64,000 nucleotides of DNA from Thozetella sp. PMI_491 (taxonomy: Eukaryota > Ascomycota > Sordariomycetes > Chaetosphaeriales > Chaetosphaeriaceae): positions 186,001-250,000 of the forward strand of contig MU270022.1 of the NCBI GenBank assembly GCA_021432635.1, given 5' to 3'. Positions 1-11,781 of the stretch are shown piece by piece. A program made the translations under genes and the position numbers. Under the pieces are notes generated by a model that was given only the letters and a program-made list of their open reading frames with translations, had not been told where the DNA came from and ran no database searches. Every line of letters starts with the position of its first letter. Positions within the stretch are counted from its first letter, which is position 1.

Positions 1-2593
1 CTCCGATAGCATCCAGCCTAGGGCGGGCCGGAAAAGGCTGCGAGGCGCACGGATCTCATGCTATCGTGACTGGGCAGCTCCCCCACGCAAAAAGGGCATT
101 GGCGAAAGCAATGCGTGCTGTAAGGCTTGGCGGGCATGAGACGGGCAAGATAGCCGACCCGTTTCGACCTCGCATGTCTGTTCTTTTCCTGCGTGGAACC
201 AACAAGCCAGGCCAGCCAACTCCAAGGGCGCCTTGGAAATGCTGGAGAGGCAGAAGAAGGAAATCGATGTGAGATCCAGAGGCTGGATGGCAGCCCTCCC
301 GTTCATTGGACGGGCTCGCCGAAAGATTGATGGGTCCTACGGTGGGCTACGAGCGAGCTAATGGGGAAGTGGCTGCTTCCCTGTGGCCCCTCCGCGCTTG
401 CCTGGCTTTGCCTGGCCATGACACCCCTCCCCTGGCGGTTCCTCTGGATGTGGGATTCCAAAGGGGGGAGGGGAGCGGGGACCGTCGCCCCTAATTTTCA
501 GGCCCGCCTAGGTCGCCATGAGGCACCACGAGGAGGCCACGCCGTCCACTACGACGCAGGAGCAGATCTTTGTGTCAGGTTCCTGGTTCCGCCGCAGCGT
601 CACTACCGAACTGGCGAACTCGCTTGCCTCGGCATCGACTCGACCAGTCGATACGGATGACATGGCCTCGATCCGGGGCTGCCTGTCGGAAAATAAAAGG
701 CATGCCCGATACGACAGGAATGCACGCCTGGCTAGGTCAGTAAGACACCGGTGTAGAAACCGGGGGGGTTGGAGGCCCAGCCATCCGGAAGCGCCTGTAG
801 GAAGGGACATGGACGGGCAGGGGGGGTGCGAGAGACGAGAGGAGGGGGGCAGCAGTTGGATTTTGCAATGCGCCGGTGCCGCTGACACGCAGGACATTCG
901 ATGCCAGTCTAGGCCTCAAATCCAGCAGCAGCAAGAGCCCAGCGAACAAGCGAGCGAGCGAGACCTGTTGTTGATGCTCGCCTAGGCAAAAGTCCAGATA
1001 ACTCTAACGTGTGGAGGACGCCCAAGGCACTGACTGCATGTACTGTTTCCGCCCACAGGACGCCACAACAGCCTTCGCGTGACGTGCGACACTAATGCCT
1101 ATGTAGGTCTCTTAGTTGTCGGCAGCAAAATGCCCACTGCCACACCAGAGCCACTGACTGGCATCTGAATTTGGACAAAGGACCAAAAAAATTAGATACT
1201 AATCTGTACCTACGTCGTAGACAAGATAATTACTACAGGTGGAGGGGGGGCAACCTCGTCACCTGCTTCCGAGATACCACCTTGTCGGCACTAGCATGGT
1301 CAGGCAGTTATCGGCTCTCCAGTAGCTTGCGTGATAGCTTGCCCACCGGAGCGTATCGCGTCGATTGTCGAGCAGTAGAGTGCTTTAAGGGGCTACAGGC
1401 TGCCTGTATTCGGCTCTTGGGCCGGACCCCGCCCACCTCAAGCCACGGTGCTCTCCTCCTGGAGGAGAGGAAAAGACTAATGCGGTGCCCAGATCAAGGG
1501 GTAAGGTAGTGGTGAAGAAGAAAAAGAAAGAAGGGGGGAAATGACCAGGGCCTCCTTAGTGGTGTTCCAGTTTGCCAGCCAGTTTTCCAGCCAGGTACCT
1601 GCCTACATACGTATTCCCTGAGGTAGATCGCTGTTGCCAAATGCGTGAAGGAGAAGCCGCCGGCCAGCTATCCTCGCACCCTCCTGACCCCCCTTGCAAA
1701 TCGGATACTACTTGGTAGTGAGTGGTGGGAGTAAGGCCCTCGAGGCGCTTGATCCCCATTCATTCCAGGGCTATCTTTACCGCTCCTCGCTGCTCGTGCT
1801 CCTCCTACCACGGACCATCCTCTTTGTTATCTACCCCCCCCTCTTCGCCCCCGCCCCTGGTTTGACTCTGCACTATTACAATTGTGCTATTCCCCGAACC
1901 AGGTGCCAATCCCCCCTTTTTTTAATAGGTGCTGATTCTTCTCCTTTGTCACCGCCTGGTTTTATCCCGTACTCTGGTTTGGCTCTTTTTGGCCATCTTT
2001 TTTGCCATCTATCCTCCCTCCTAATAGCACATTTTCGACACACAGAGAGGAAGCCTGCTTCGACCCCAGTGCTGCGTGTACTCTGCTCGCCTCGTTCAGC
2101 TTGTATTCGGTTTCCTCACGGGTCGCCTGCTGTAGCATTCACGCACCCGTGCCCCTCAGTCCCCTCGTTGAGCCTGCACATTCCGACTGCTTCCGCCGCC
2201 CCCAAGAGCGCTTCCACGAGCCTGCAGTCCCCGAAACACGGAACCTCATTCAGCAAGACAACGAGCACCGCACCTACCCGTGTGTCGCCGCGGCTCACCT
2301 ACTCCTAGCGGGCAGAGACGAGCCAACCCAGAGGACACACAGCCGTTGGTCGCCTCATCGCGCGACACAATCTTCCCCCGTTGCGGAGCTTGTCGCCACT
2401 GCTAGGAATTAGTTCTCGAAATAGTCGGTCCCATCCTCGGTCGAGTTCCCGGACTGCCCGCAGAGCCACCCACACCTCTGCGACCTCCAGAACCACGCCG
2501 AAACGCCTGCAAAGACTTTGTAGACTATAATGTCCCTTCTGCAAGGACCGTGATTGCCGTCGCTCCCTTACAGACAACAGAAAGCCCGTGACA
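1..2593. other. Upstream region of the YANK kinase gene; no gene recognised
   Basis: About 2.6 kb with no open frame that looks like a conserved protein. Several frames stay open for 100-200 codons but read as low-complexity, Arg/Pro/Ser-rich sequence typical of GC-rich noncoding DNA. From about 1760 to 2590 the plus strand is strongly pyrimidine-rich, as is common in promoters and 5' leaders of filamentous ascomycetes, so this part is probably the promoter and leader of the kinase gene at 2594. A purine-rich tract lies near 1514-1542. No tRNA or transposon was seen. Confidence 0.5.
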
Positions 2594-4719
2594 ATGGGCA
2601 ATGGTCAGGGCAAACCCGTCGAGTTTGACGGCGAAGGTATGGCGCCTATCTCGCTCTCTTTGGGTGGCCCTTCCCCAGGCTTGGTCCTGGAGTTAGACGC
2701 TGACAATAGCTCCCCATCGCAGCGAACCTGAACCATTTTCGCCTCCTACGAGTCGTCGGCCGTGGTGCTTTTGGAAAAGTGCGAATCGTCGAGCGAAAGG
2801 ACACAGGTTTATCGTTTGCTCTCAAGTACATCCGCAAAGATGAGGGTATGTCTCAAAAACTACGGCAATCACTGCCCTCATATGTGCCGGCCGATCAATG
2901 GAATATGGCTGACACATGGCTGCCTTGATAGTGGTTCGATCCGAGAGTGTGCGAAACATCATCAGGGAACGACGAATGCTCGAGCATGTGAACCATCCCT
3001 TCATCTGCAATTTGCGCTACAGCTTCCAGGATATCGAATATATGTGCGTCTAGTGTGCGCGGGCGGGCTATACCGAGCGGTTGGGCTAACATGGGACATA
3101 GGTATCTGGTGGTAGATCTCATGAACGGTGGCGACCTGCGGTTTCACATCTCCCGGAAGACATTCACTGAAGACGCCGTACGGTTCTGGATTGCCGAGCT
3201 CGGCTGTGCTCTGAGGTACATCCACGGCCAGGGCATCATACATCGAGATGTTAAGCCGGACAACGTGCTGCTGGACGCCGATGGACACGTACACTTGACG
3301 GATTTCGTGAGTGTCGGACTAAAACTCCATCCCATGCTGCTCACTGACTTCCTTGCCAGAATGTCGCTTCGGACATCATCCCCGGAAAGGTCTTGACGAG
3401 CAAATCAGGTACGCTAGCCTACCTGGCTCCGGAGGTCTACGCAGGCCACGGTTATGACGTTCGTGCCGATTGGTGGTCTTTGGGTGTCTTGTTCTACGAG
3501 TGCATCTACAACAAGGTAGGTTTTGATCCCAACAACTAGTTGGTGTGTCCTGGGGCGCACCCGACCATAGCTCACGTCACTGGGCTCCCTCTCCATGAAC
3601 CACCTCGGAACCCCAGCAGTGCTGACGTCCGGCGCAGAGACCGTTTGAAGGAAATTCTGAGTCGTCCCTAAGCCAGGTCATCCAAGCTGCCAATCCAAAA
3701 TACCCCGTCACATCCCCTCCGGTATCCCTGTTGTGTCTCTACGGCATCAAAGATGCTCTTCAGCCGAACCCAGATAAGCGGCTCGGCGCGACATGGGAGA
3801 GCTTCACGCAACACGAGTTCTTCTCCGTCCTCGACTTTGAAGCACTAGAGAGGAAGCAGATTGACCCGGTCTTTGTGCCATCCTCCGACAAGACCAACTT
3901 CGATGCCACATACGATCTTGAGGAACTGCTACTCGAAGAAGCACCACTGGAGGCGCGGGCGCGTCGCCAGAAGCCGCGAGAGCGACTGAAGGAGGATGCT
4001 ACTGACAAAGAGATCAGAGAGGATGAGCTCTATCGGATGATTGAGCAGGATTTCCGGCCATTTGACTACACCCATGCCGCATACAAGAAGTACGTCTCGG
4101 CTTCAACCCCATTTACAGGCAGGCGCCTTGGACTAACCATACTCCTAGGATTGCTGCTGCACAGGAGGATTCCCAAGTGAATAACGGGGGCTTTAATAGT
4201 CAAGGACCTCCAGCGCAGGCTTTGACAACCGACGAGGCAACAGTAGTCAACCCAACATCGACCAATGGGTCAGTTCACTCGACGTACCAGAACGATACGC
4301 GGTCTTCACAACGGAGCGTCAGTGGTAGCCCTTCCAGCTCTCACAAGCGTGTCCCTAGCACCCATTCACGCCGTGCTCCTCCCGGCAGGCCGCCGCCGCT
4401 CCCTCCATACCCGCAGGCTTACACCAACGCCCCCAACGGCAACCGGACAGGCTCGATGGGTCCTAACATCATTGCCCAAAGCCCAACAGGCGGTGTTCAG
4501 GTGACGCTGGATGGTGGTGGTAGCTGGAGCGACTTGGCCCGCCAGGACGCCACGCTCCCTGCCGACGCGAGCGGCGCCAACAACGATCTCGGAGGCAAAC
4601 CTGAAGCCTCCGGAGGCGTGTTTGGCTTCTTGAGCCGGAAAAAGGGACGGTCAGCCAGTCCAAAACCGAAGGAACGCGGCGTGCTAGGAAAGGAGGGTGC
4701 AAGAGTAGTTATCGGCTGA
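2594..4719 (+). CDS. YANK-type (STK32-like) AGC serine/threonine protein kinase, 553 aa, 7 exons
   Basis: Exons: 2594-2636, 2723-2845, 2932-3043, 3102-3306, 3360-3515, 3638-4089, 4149-4719; all introns are GT...AG and phases agree. The kinase domain starts about residue 20 with the Gly loop GRGAFGKV (27-34), ATP lysine K49 in FALKY, the catalytic HRDVKPDN (140-147), and DFN at 160-162 in place of the usual DFG. DFN, together with [13 protein letters not shown] and the spacing, matches animal STK32/YANK kinases. The protein begins MGNGQGK, a plausible N-myristoylation site after Met removal, which would favour membrane association (inference). After the kinase core comes an acidic/basic linker and a Ser/Pro-rich tail of about 190 residues with little predicted order. 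The gene converges on the AP-1 gene across 1.9 kb. Substrates are not known from sequence. Confidence 0.9.
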
Positions 4720-6648
4720 GACACTTGATCAAAAGGCTCATCTGGTTTGGGATCTACGTTCGGCGTTCATTTTCTTCTCTGCTCCCCACGCCGCCCCAAC
4801 TCACTTCTACAAGATAAGGAGGTGCAGCCCGTGCGGACGAGGCGCACCGGGTCTGTTGACGTTTCTTTTTCGATACCCCCGAGAACAAGACGGCTACCGA
4901 GCTTCTATCTTTGCTTTTTCTATCAGGCACTCGAATGCGAACTCAGCTACGCGCTCGCCATGGTTACTTGCTGGTCTCCAACAGACGCCGGCCAGTCGTG
5001 GATATCACTTAGGAACCATGAGATGTTTCGGCACATGTTCTTTCCCACAGCACTTTGACAGCGATCCCTACAACGCACAGCTTTCTCCGGATCCGAACTT
5101 GCAAGGGTGGCTCTATCGGATTCCTCAGACTGCCTCCTAGCCAACCTTCGCCTCTTTGGGGTAAAGAAGACCTATCTACCCTTTAATCCCCCGGTCATAA
5201 AGGCGCTCTGTAGGCCCTGGCCCCCAAATCTGGGTGACCTTGTTGTGTCGCAAGTTCTAGGCGAAGGCGAGGGAGCTGCAGAGAGGTGGAAGGGCAGATG
5301 GCTAGCACCCTGTCGCCCCAACCTCAGGCAAACGAGGTGCCAAGTAGATGTCCAGTGGACCGTGGGAGAAATGGCGATTGGAATACCGCGCCCATCTGGG
5401 CTACAAACCTAAGCATACGACGGGATCGAGGCTGGCTGGATCCATTGTGCATGGAAATTGGTGAGCGTACGACGGGCCCTGCCCGAATCTTTGTTGAAGT
5501 ACCACCGCAGTATGGTAGCAATTGGACGCAAGGACGACAATGTGGCGAGACTGGATTAGAGAGACCTCTGTTGTCGTGTATATATACCTTACATACACAT
5601 GCTCGGCGCAACCATTTGGCAATGCTGGGAGCGCGGAAGGCGCACACGCTGCATCAACACAACTCATAGCGAACATACTAAGGCTTTGTTAAAATGTTCC
5701 TCCACCCTCCCTCGTTTGAGTTGGCCCGGGCTACCACCGTGCGGCGGGGACCACAAGCTCAACCCGTGATGTATGGCTCTCCCTTCGACGCAGCGACTCA
5801 TGGCTCCGGCCCACGGGAAGACTTAATTCGGGGCTAGCCCTGCAGCTTACGCATAGTGCGTGGTCTCGAGCTCGGAAAGGCCCATACGGGATCAGACGGT
5901 GGGCCACCGAGGCTTGCTAGGACATTTTGGGAGGCAATGGAGTCACCGCGCAAACACGTCTGGGCCTGACCTTTCTTTCTGAGTGCCATGACATCATACG
6001 GTGAGGTCATCATCTAACGAGGTACTGGGGAGCGAACATATGTTGGGGCTAGTTGATCTTGTCGAGGAACCGAGAGTCTAGAAGACGTTGCCTCGTAGTG
6101 TCAGGGCAAGGGATACAGGTCAAGTAGAGTACCAAGAGGTGAGTTTTGCTTCGAGTGACTAGATTGTAAGGTCTCAACCGAAAGATAGCAACCCAGGTCC
6201 CAAAATCCTCGCACTGCTTCTCTCATATATCGGGCACGAATCCATTCATCTCTGCCATCCTTCATTATCGTAGGCCGAATTCCTCACAAAAGCAGGACGA
6301 CTCTCGCCACTCAGACCGTGAACCAGCTCTGGAAGCGAGCCCCAGGGGGCAACCTTTCCCCCTTGGGCTACGTTCCCCATATCCGTCCTGGCCGCCTTCT
6401 TTAGTGGCCTAACTGCAAACTCCAAAGATTGCCTGGCCGCCCCTTTTCAACCCGTCTGACCGTGTACTCCAGCGAAGCAAAAGGGCCCAATGTCTTTTGA
6501 CCCCTCGGTATATCTTTGTGTGCGCCAGCCCGCCTGTTAGCCTCCTTTTGAATGGGGCAAAACCAATCCGTTGCCTGACCGGGATAGCCTGCGAGGACCA
6601 AACGGTTACATGAAATGTACATCAGCAGTGCTGTCTGTGGCATCAGCA
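4720..6648. other. Convergent intergenic region between kinase and AP-1 genes
   Basis: This 1.9 kb space separates two 3' ends, longer than needed for two terminators. One plus-strand frame with an ATG at 5299 stays open to 5669 (about 122 codons), but its product resembles no family I know and it lacks clear gene context. The rest shows no coding signal. A short TATATATA-like stretch occurs near 5579-5587. Confidence 0.4.
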
Positions 6649-8593
6649 TCACGCCGTCGTCGCGTTGCCCTCGAGGGGACATTCAGACATGTCTCCATCG
6701 GATTTGCCCAGGTACTTCTTCATCACGTTCTTAAAGTCCTTCTCGTCCACCACGGCGCCGGATCCGGAACACTTCGCTTTCTTCTGCAGGTCCGAGCAAA
6801 GGCCGTCGAGGTCGAAATCTCCGTTTTGGACCTTCGGGCACGCCTGCAGTCTCTCCCTGTAAAAATTGTCAGTAAAGATGAGCATGCCGCTTGCTAGGCC
6901 GGGCCGAGCGTACCAAATTTTATTGCATGTCAAAAGCTGCGTGCTGCTATTGGGGTCGTCGGATTCCTTCGCCGCGTCAATCTGGGCAAGAAGGTCCTTC
7001 TTCGGCACAGGCGCCACAGGCACGTTGTACGGCGTGGTAAAGTCAACGTCAAAGGCATCGTTGAAGAAACTATCGTCATAGCCCAGCGACAAGACATTCT
7101 CTTGGGGCTCCCGATACCCGCCAAACAGCTGCGGGTCAAATTGGAAGTTGTTTTCCGGCAACCAGTTGAAGTTCATCTCCATGTTGGCGAAGTGCCCGAA
7201 ATCTAGCGATGTTTTAGCGACGGCTCAATGGAGCACAGTGACTTGGGTTGGGCCTTCGGCAGGGATCCGCAGAATGATGTCTTCTGGGCTGCCAGAGGGT
7301 TTGTCAAGAAGTCTCACCTTGCGTCACACTCGAGAGTGCATTACTCTCCTCCCCGATTGTTGTCAAAGTATCGACCGGCTTGAAGCCCGTTGGGGATTGT
7401 GTGCTTGGCTCCGGGGACGTGCCGCAAGAAGAGCTAGCGCCGGCGTTAGAATTAGATGATGCAGAAGGCGAGCTTGTAGACGCTGCAGCACCCAAGCTGT
7501 AGTGCGAGTCGAAGCTGGACCTGGATGCATTGGCGACATTGGTGTTTGTCAGGCGCGGGCTGAAGAGACCAGCTGACATATTGGCGAGATCTTCCTTGGC
7601 CTGAGAATCTAGGCCGACCTGGCTGTAGGTGCTCGAATTCGCAGGGCTGACGGCATCCTTTGATGCCTCGCTGCGAGGGCTGAGCTGATCGCTGTTGGCC
7701 CGATTCAGGGGCATGGCAGGGGAGGACTTAGTCGGCTCAGTGCTTGTGACGGGGGGGCCTGGAAGGGCGCCAAACTTGGGGAACTCGAACTGAAAATTGA
7801 CATCGTTGATGTTGTTGATGAACGGCTGGCCAAAGGGCTTAGGGGGTCCTTGGCTGGACGACCTGCTGGTGGCCATCAGAGTCACCCGTTTCTTGTATTC
7901 ATTCAATTCGACCGTCATTCTATCCACCTTCGCACGCAGAACCTCGTTCTCGTTGTTCGTAGCCTGCGAGGCCTTCTCCAATTCGGAAACCTTGGTCTCC
8001 AGGTCCTTGAGGTGCTTCTCCTTGCGCTCGCGGAACGCCCGCTGGGCCGCCCGGTTCTGTGCCTTTCGCTTCTGATGGAGTGTTAGTAAAGAGGTTGCCT
8101 GTGCGGCGGCCCTGTTCGAACTTACCGAGCTGGGCTCAGTAGTGAGCGGCTTGCGACCGGGCTTCTTTGGCACCTTCTCCTCGCTCTCTCGCCTCTTTCC
8201 GCCGCCATTTGGCTCGTCGTCGTCGTCGTCATCCGGATGGCTCCTCTTGTCTGGGGTCTCACTCTCCGGAGAGTCGGACTTAGTGTCGGACTTAGGTGTC
8301 GACGTGCCTGGCAAATCTCCGATCATCTTTGCACCATTGCCGTTGTCAAACGAGAAGTCGAAGCTCGAATCAGCGCCTCCGAAGTCCAGCTCGTAGTCGA
8401 GGAATGGGCTCTCCTGGAAGCTGGCGCCGTCATTTGTCTCGAGAGGAGACTGGTTGACGGTAGAGGGAGAAGGACCAAAGCCACTGTTCGGTGTCCCACT
8501 AGCGGGTCTGTTTGAGTTAAGCGCAGCAAAGAGCAGGCTCTGCTGCTGCGGCGTGAGAACGAAATCGTTCAACGGGTTCCGCGCCGACGCCAT
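6649..8593 (-). CDS. AP-1-like bZIP transcription factor (Yap1/Pap1/NapA family), 572 aa, 4 exons
   Basis: Exons on the minus strand: 8593-8126, 8071-7318, 7202-6914, 6856-6649. The protein starts with the fungal AP-1 N-terminus (DFVLTPQQQSLLFAALNS) and has an acidic stretch with a run of Asp and a basic bipartite region. The bZIP spans about residues 157-217, with basic motif QNRAAQRAFRERKEKH and heptad leucines behind it. A single cysteine of the n-CRD lies at about 372 (SSSCGTSPEPS). The c-CRD carries C500, C510, C524 and C533 around GDFDLDGLCSDL, the region that in Yap1/Pap1 combines nuclear export with peroxide sensing by disulfide formation. Expected role: nuclear activator of oxidative-stress and detoxification genes, held in the cytoplasm until oxidised (family knowledge). 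Intron 1 (54 nt) splits the region just before the basic motif and is stop-free and in frame. Confidence 0.95.
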
Positions 8594-11500
8594 GGTTGAC
8601 TAAGCCTCAGGCCTCGCTGTGGATAGTGATGGGGGCAAGCAGGCGAAAGAGGGCCGGTATTCGCGCAAGAAGAGTACAATCGATGGGATTGGGAAAGGAA
8701 GCGTCTCTAGATAAACCAGTCCGCTGACGTAGGGGCCACCGGCCTTGGGGGGAAAAGCGAGACAACCAGGCGGCACAATGGAGGCGTGGCGGGGTCTTGA
8801 AAACTCCGTGACGCAATTCGCTCTCCAAGACTGGAACCCGGGAAATGTGAATATTTAGCGGCGATGGTTAGAATGACAGCGTGTACGGTAAGGGACGCAG
8901 AGAATAGTGCGGGTACGAAGAGGACAGGCAGAGAGCAAAAATCGCCTCCAGAGGGCTGGGGTGAGAGGCGTAGGTGTTCAAGGTGAGATCCAGACGAAGG
9001 AGGCGAGGAGCCGGGGGTGGTCCTGTGTGGAAGAAGAATGGTGGCCTTTCCGCCTGAATTTTTGCCTGACTCACTCGGCCTAGATCCTTCTGCCCTTCTC
9101 AGGCAAGAAAGAATTACGGGGGGGGTTAAGGGCCCGAGGCAATCCAAGGTGGAGCGTTCTGGCTTTGCAAGGGGTTGGGGTGTTAGGTACATGCAAAAGG
9201 CGAGGATCCAGAGAGAATGGGCAACTGGCAAGGAGGGGTTGTGAAAGTGCTTCATTTGAATTTGTCAGCTGTAGTGGCTGGTGGAAGCGACTCGCATCCG
9301 CCGAATCTGCCATGCCGCACAGGGATTCCCCCGAGAGGACCCCTCGGAGTTGGAGGGGTCATCAGGCCACAAGGCCACATCATCTGCACCGTACGGAATA
9401 CATGTGTAGGAGACGGTGGGCGTGATACGAGAGCCCAAGTATGTACCATGAGTACCTTCGGAGTAACGACTCGGCGCTGCCGCCCGCCCAGCGACAATCC
9501 TAACGCCTCTCATGATGATGAAGATGATCCGGACGCCAACCTGCCCACTTTCCCTGCACCCTCCCCATTGCGGAGTTCCCGAAGGCGACCCAAGTCAATC
9601 GAGACTGACCAGAGAAGGCTGGCAAGAAAGGGTGAACAAGAAAGAATGTTCTGTAGAGCAGTTTGAGCAGAGACCGAAGGTGGCCAGGCTGCAACATGAT
9701 CGGCAAGTTGGTGGGGTCAGAGCCCGAGCGGCCGGTGTACTGATGCGCCCTGCGATCTTATTCAACAAGACCGCGGACGCCACTTGCACCACTTGCAGCA
9801 GCCGTTGATAACCTTAGCTCCTCTCCCTTATCTCCGTACTCCCGAGACTACGACGACGTCCCCCCCCCCCCCCCCCCTCTTCTTTACCCTCCCCGCCCCC
9901 ATTCTTTTGAATCTCAGTGGTCTTTTTCTCATAAGAGACACATGGACGCCCTACTACGTGCGGCAGAGGAGCTGGCTAAGGTAGTCCACAAACTCGATAT
10001 CAACTTCCTGGCCTCCTCATCCCTTCACCAGCTGATGGGGGAAGCAATCCCTCCTTCCGGTAGTTCCCTGCTGACCCTAAGTCCAAGATCGGCGCAATTT
10101 GCTATTGGGCCGCGGCCACGGCTTCCATGCGTGCCTTGCTCCCCCAAGGTCCCGCCGGGCCAAGTTGGGGGACCTTGGTCGAAGCGCTGGGCTGAGTAAG
10201 GTCTGGCCGTCTCAGGGCTCGACACAGGAAGTTTTAACGTGGCCAAGTACCGGCTCCTACGCGAGAACGCACGTCGGTACCTCTAACCAGATCGACTTTG
10301 TTAGTTACCCCCAACCCATGTCTCAGTCCGCCCCACGACAGCAGATACCCGTGCGAGCCGTGCCAGGAATTCGCCACCAAGGGTATCATCCAGGGCATCA
10401 GTTTGGGAAGCCATCCTATCTAGTCGGGAGTGGTTCCCTAAGTCCATTTCGCCCTAGAAGCACCAGCCACGATGGCTTAGGGACCTAGTGTGCGGCTAGA
10501 ACGGAGAGGACGCACGAGTAAAAGAACCACCATCCACTCCATCTACCCCATCCGCTCTTTCCTTTCTTCCCTGCCATTCTCCGGCCGAGGGGGTGAGATC
10601 GACTCAACTACACAGCTCTAGACCCTCCGTACCGAGAACCTCCGCTTCATGCATCTGCTAGTGGTCGCAAATTTGGAGAACATATAATAAGAGTAATTGG
10701 CCAAGGCCCAGATACAGGAAGCTTACAGCGTCAGCAACGAGCCAAAGTAGCCAACAGGGAGCTGAAAAGAGCCAGCAATGAACCTGCAGGGCCGGTTACC
10801 GGCTGTATGGTCCTCAAATCGAGCCCTCAGATCTGGCTAGCCTCTGTCTTCGTACCAAGCTACAGGGCGTATAAGTGGTTTGTAGGTCGGGTCGGCTTCC
10901 TCGCTGGACATGCCAGTTCCAGGCTCGACCTCACATCTTGGCGGCCCAGCAGGTTTATCAGGCGGGGCGAGGGCAGCTCTGCGGCTTTTGACTTCCGTTC
11001 CGGCAGCAGCCGGAGTTTGCTGTGGTATTTTAGGGGGCATATGAATGGCTCCAAAATGCTGCTTTGTGGAGACATAAAGCCGAGGTCGACGGCTCCGGAC
11101 TCGGCGCCACCACGATGTGCTGGCCTGGGCCCATCGGCGTTGTACGTGGAAGTAAATGGATTGCTTCAGACGAGCAACTGCTCGAGTCAGTCGCATTCTA
11201 CCAAGTAGACATTCTGCTGCTGATGCCCTAGCCGTACGGCCCAGGGTATATCCCGTACCCCTCGGCCGACAGGTCCCAGGAACCGCTGAGAAAGGATCGA
11301 GAAAGGGATTGAGACATCTTCCATGCCCCCATAATGGAGACCGACTGAGTAAGTAACAAAGAGGGCCTGTCAAAGAACAACCTCCCGGAAAAGTAGGACT
11401 ATACATTCCTCGACATTAAAGTTTACTGCACAGCTAGATGGACTCGCAGCTGAAAGAAGCGTCACTCTCCCCCCTGAGACATTGTGGCCCGTGCTCGTGA

Positions 11501-11781
11501 CTTGCGCAGGAGGTTCAGCAGGTCCAGTAGATGCCGACCCCGCCCCCCCTAGGGTCATGTCCAATCCATGACATGGCACCTGTTTCGCTGCGGAGCGCCT
11601 AAGCCGCCCCATTCACATCAGCCTCGCCGGAACCTAAAACAAACATTCGGCGACGACAACTGACGACAGCCATCTCGCGCCTACAGCTACCGAAGCGCAA
11701 CCCAGACCCTGCTGCTGCTCCGCCTCGAATCAAAACACGACGCCGTCGACGCGGTTCTCAAGACCCCTTTGATTTGTAGCG
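8594..11781. other. AP-1 upstream region and AP-1/Dos2 intergenic space
   Basis: About 3.2 kb between divergent starts. The first 700 nt left of 9300 are purine-rich on plus (pyrimidine-rich on the AP-1 sense strand), as expected for the AP-1 leader. The remainder holds only frames with no family resemblance; the longest, on minus from 11406 to 10837, ends in a plausible but unrecognised peptide. An 18-base C run lies at 9860-9877. No RNA gene or transposon was recognised. The last 150 nt or so before 11782 should be the Dos2-like promoter and leader. Confidence 0.45.
9860..9877 (+). repeat. Homopolymer run of 18 C
   Basis: Uninterrupted C18 following GACGACGT and followed by a CT-rich tract. 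Such runs are prone to length polymorphism and to assembly or sequencing error. On the other strand the G run could stack into a quadruplex-like structure (inference). Confidence 0.9.

Noticed and set aside
518-985. 155-codon plus-strand frame near the window start
   Set aside because: Composition is that of random GC-rich sequence, overlapping frames on the other strand are as long, and no domain is visible.
8707-9255. 182-codon minus-strand frame directly upstream of the AP-1 start
   Set aside because: Ser/Pro-rich translation of a pyrimidine-rich leader; overlapping equally long frames; most likely 5' untranslated sequence.
10837-11406. 189-codon minus-strand open frame between the AP-1 and Dos2-like genes
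   Set aside because: It does not start with ATG, is Arg/Pro-rich throughout and resembles no family. Its last part reads somewhat protein-like, but this is not enough to call a gene.
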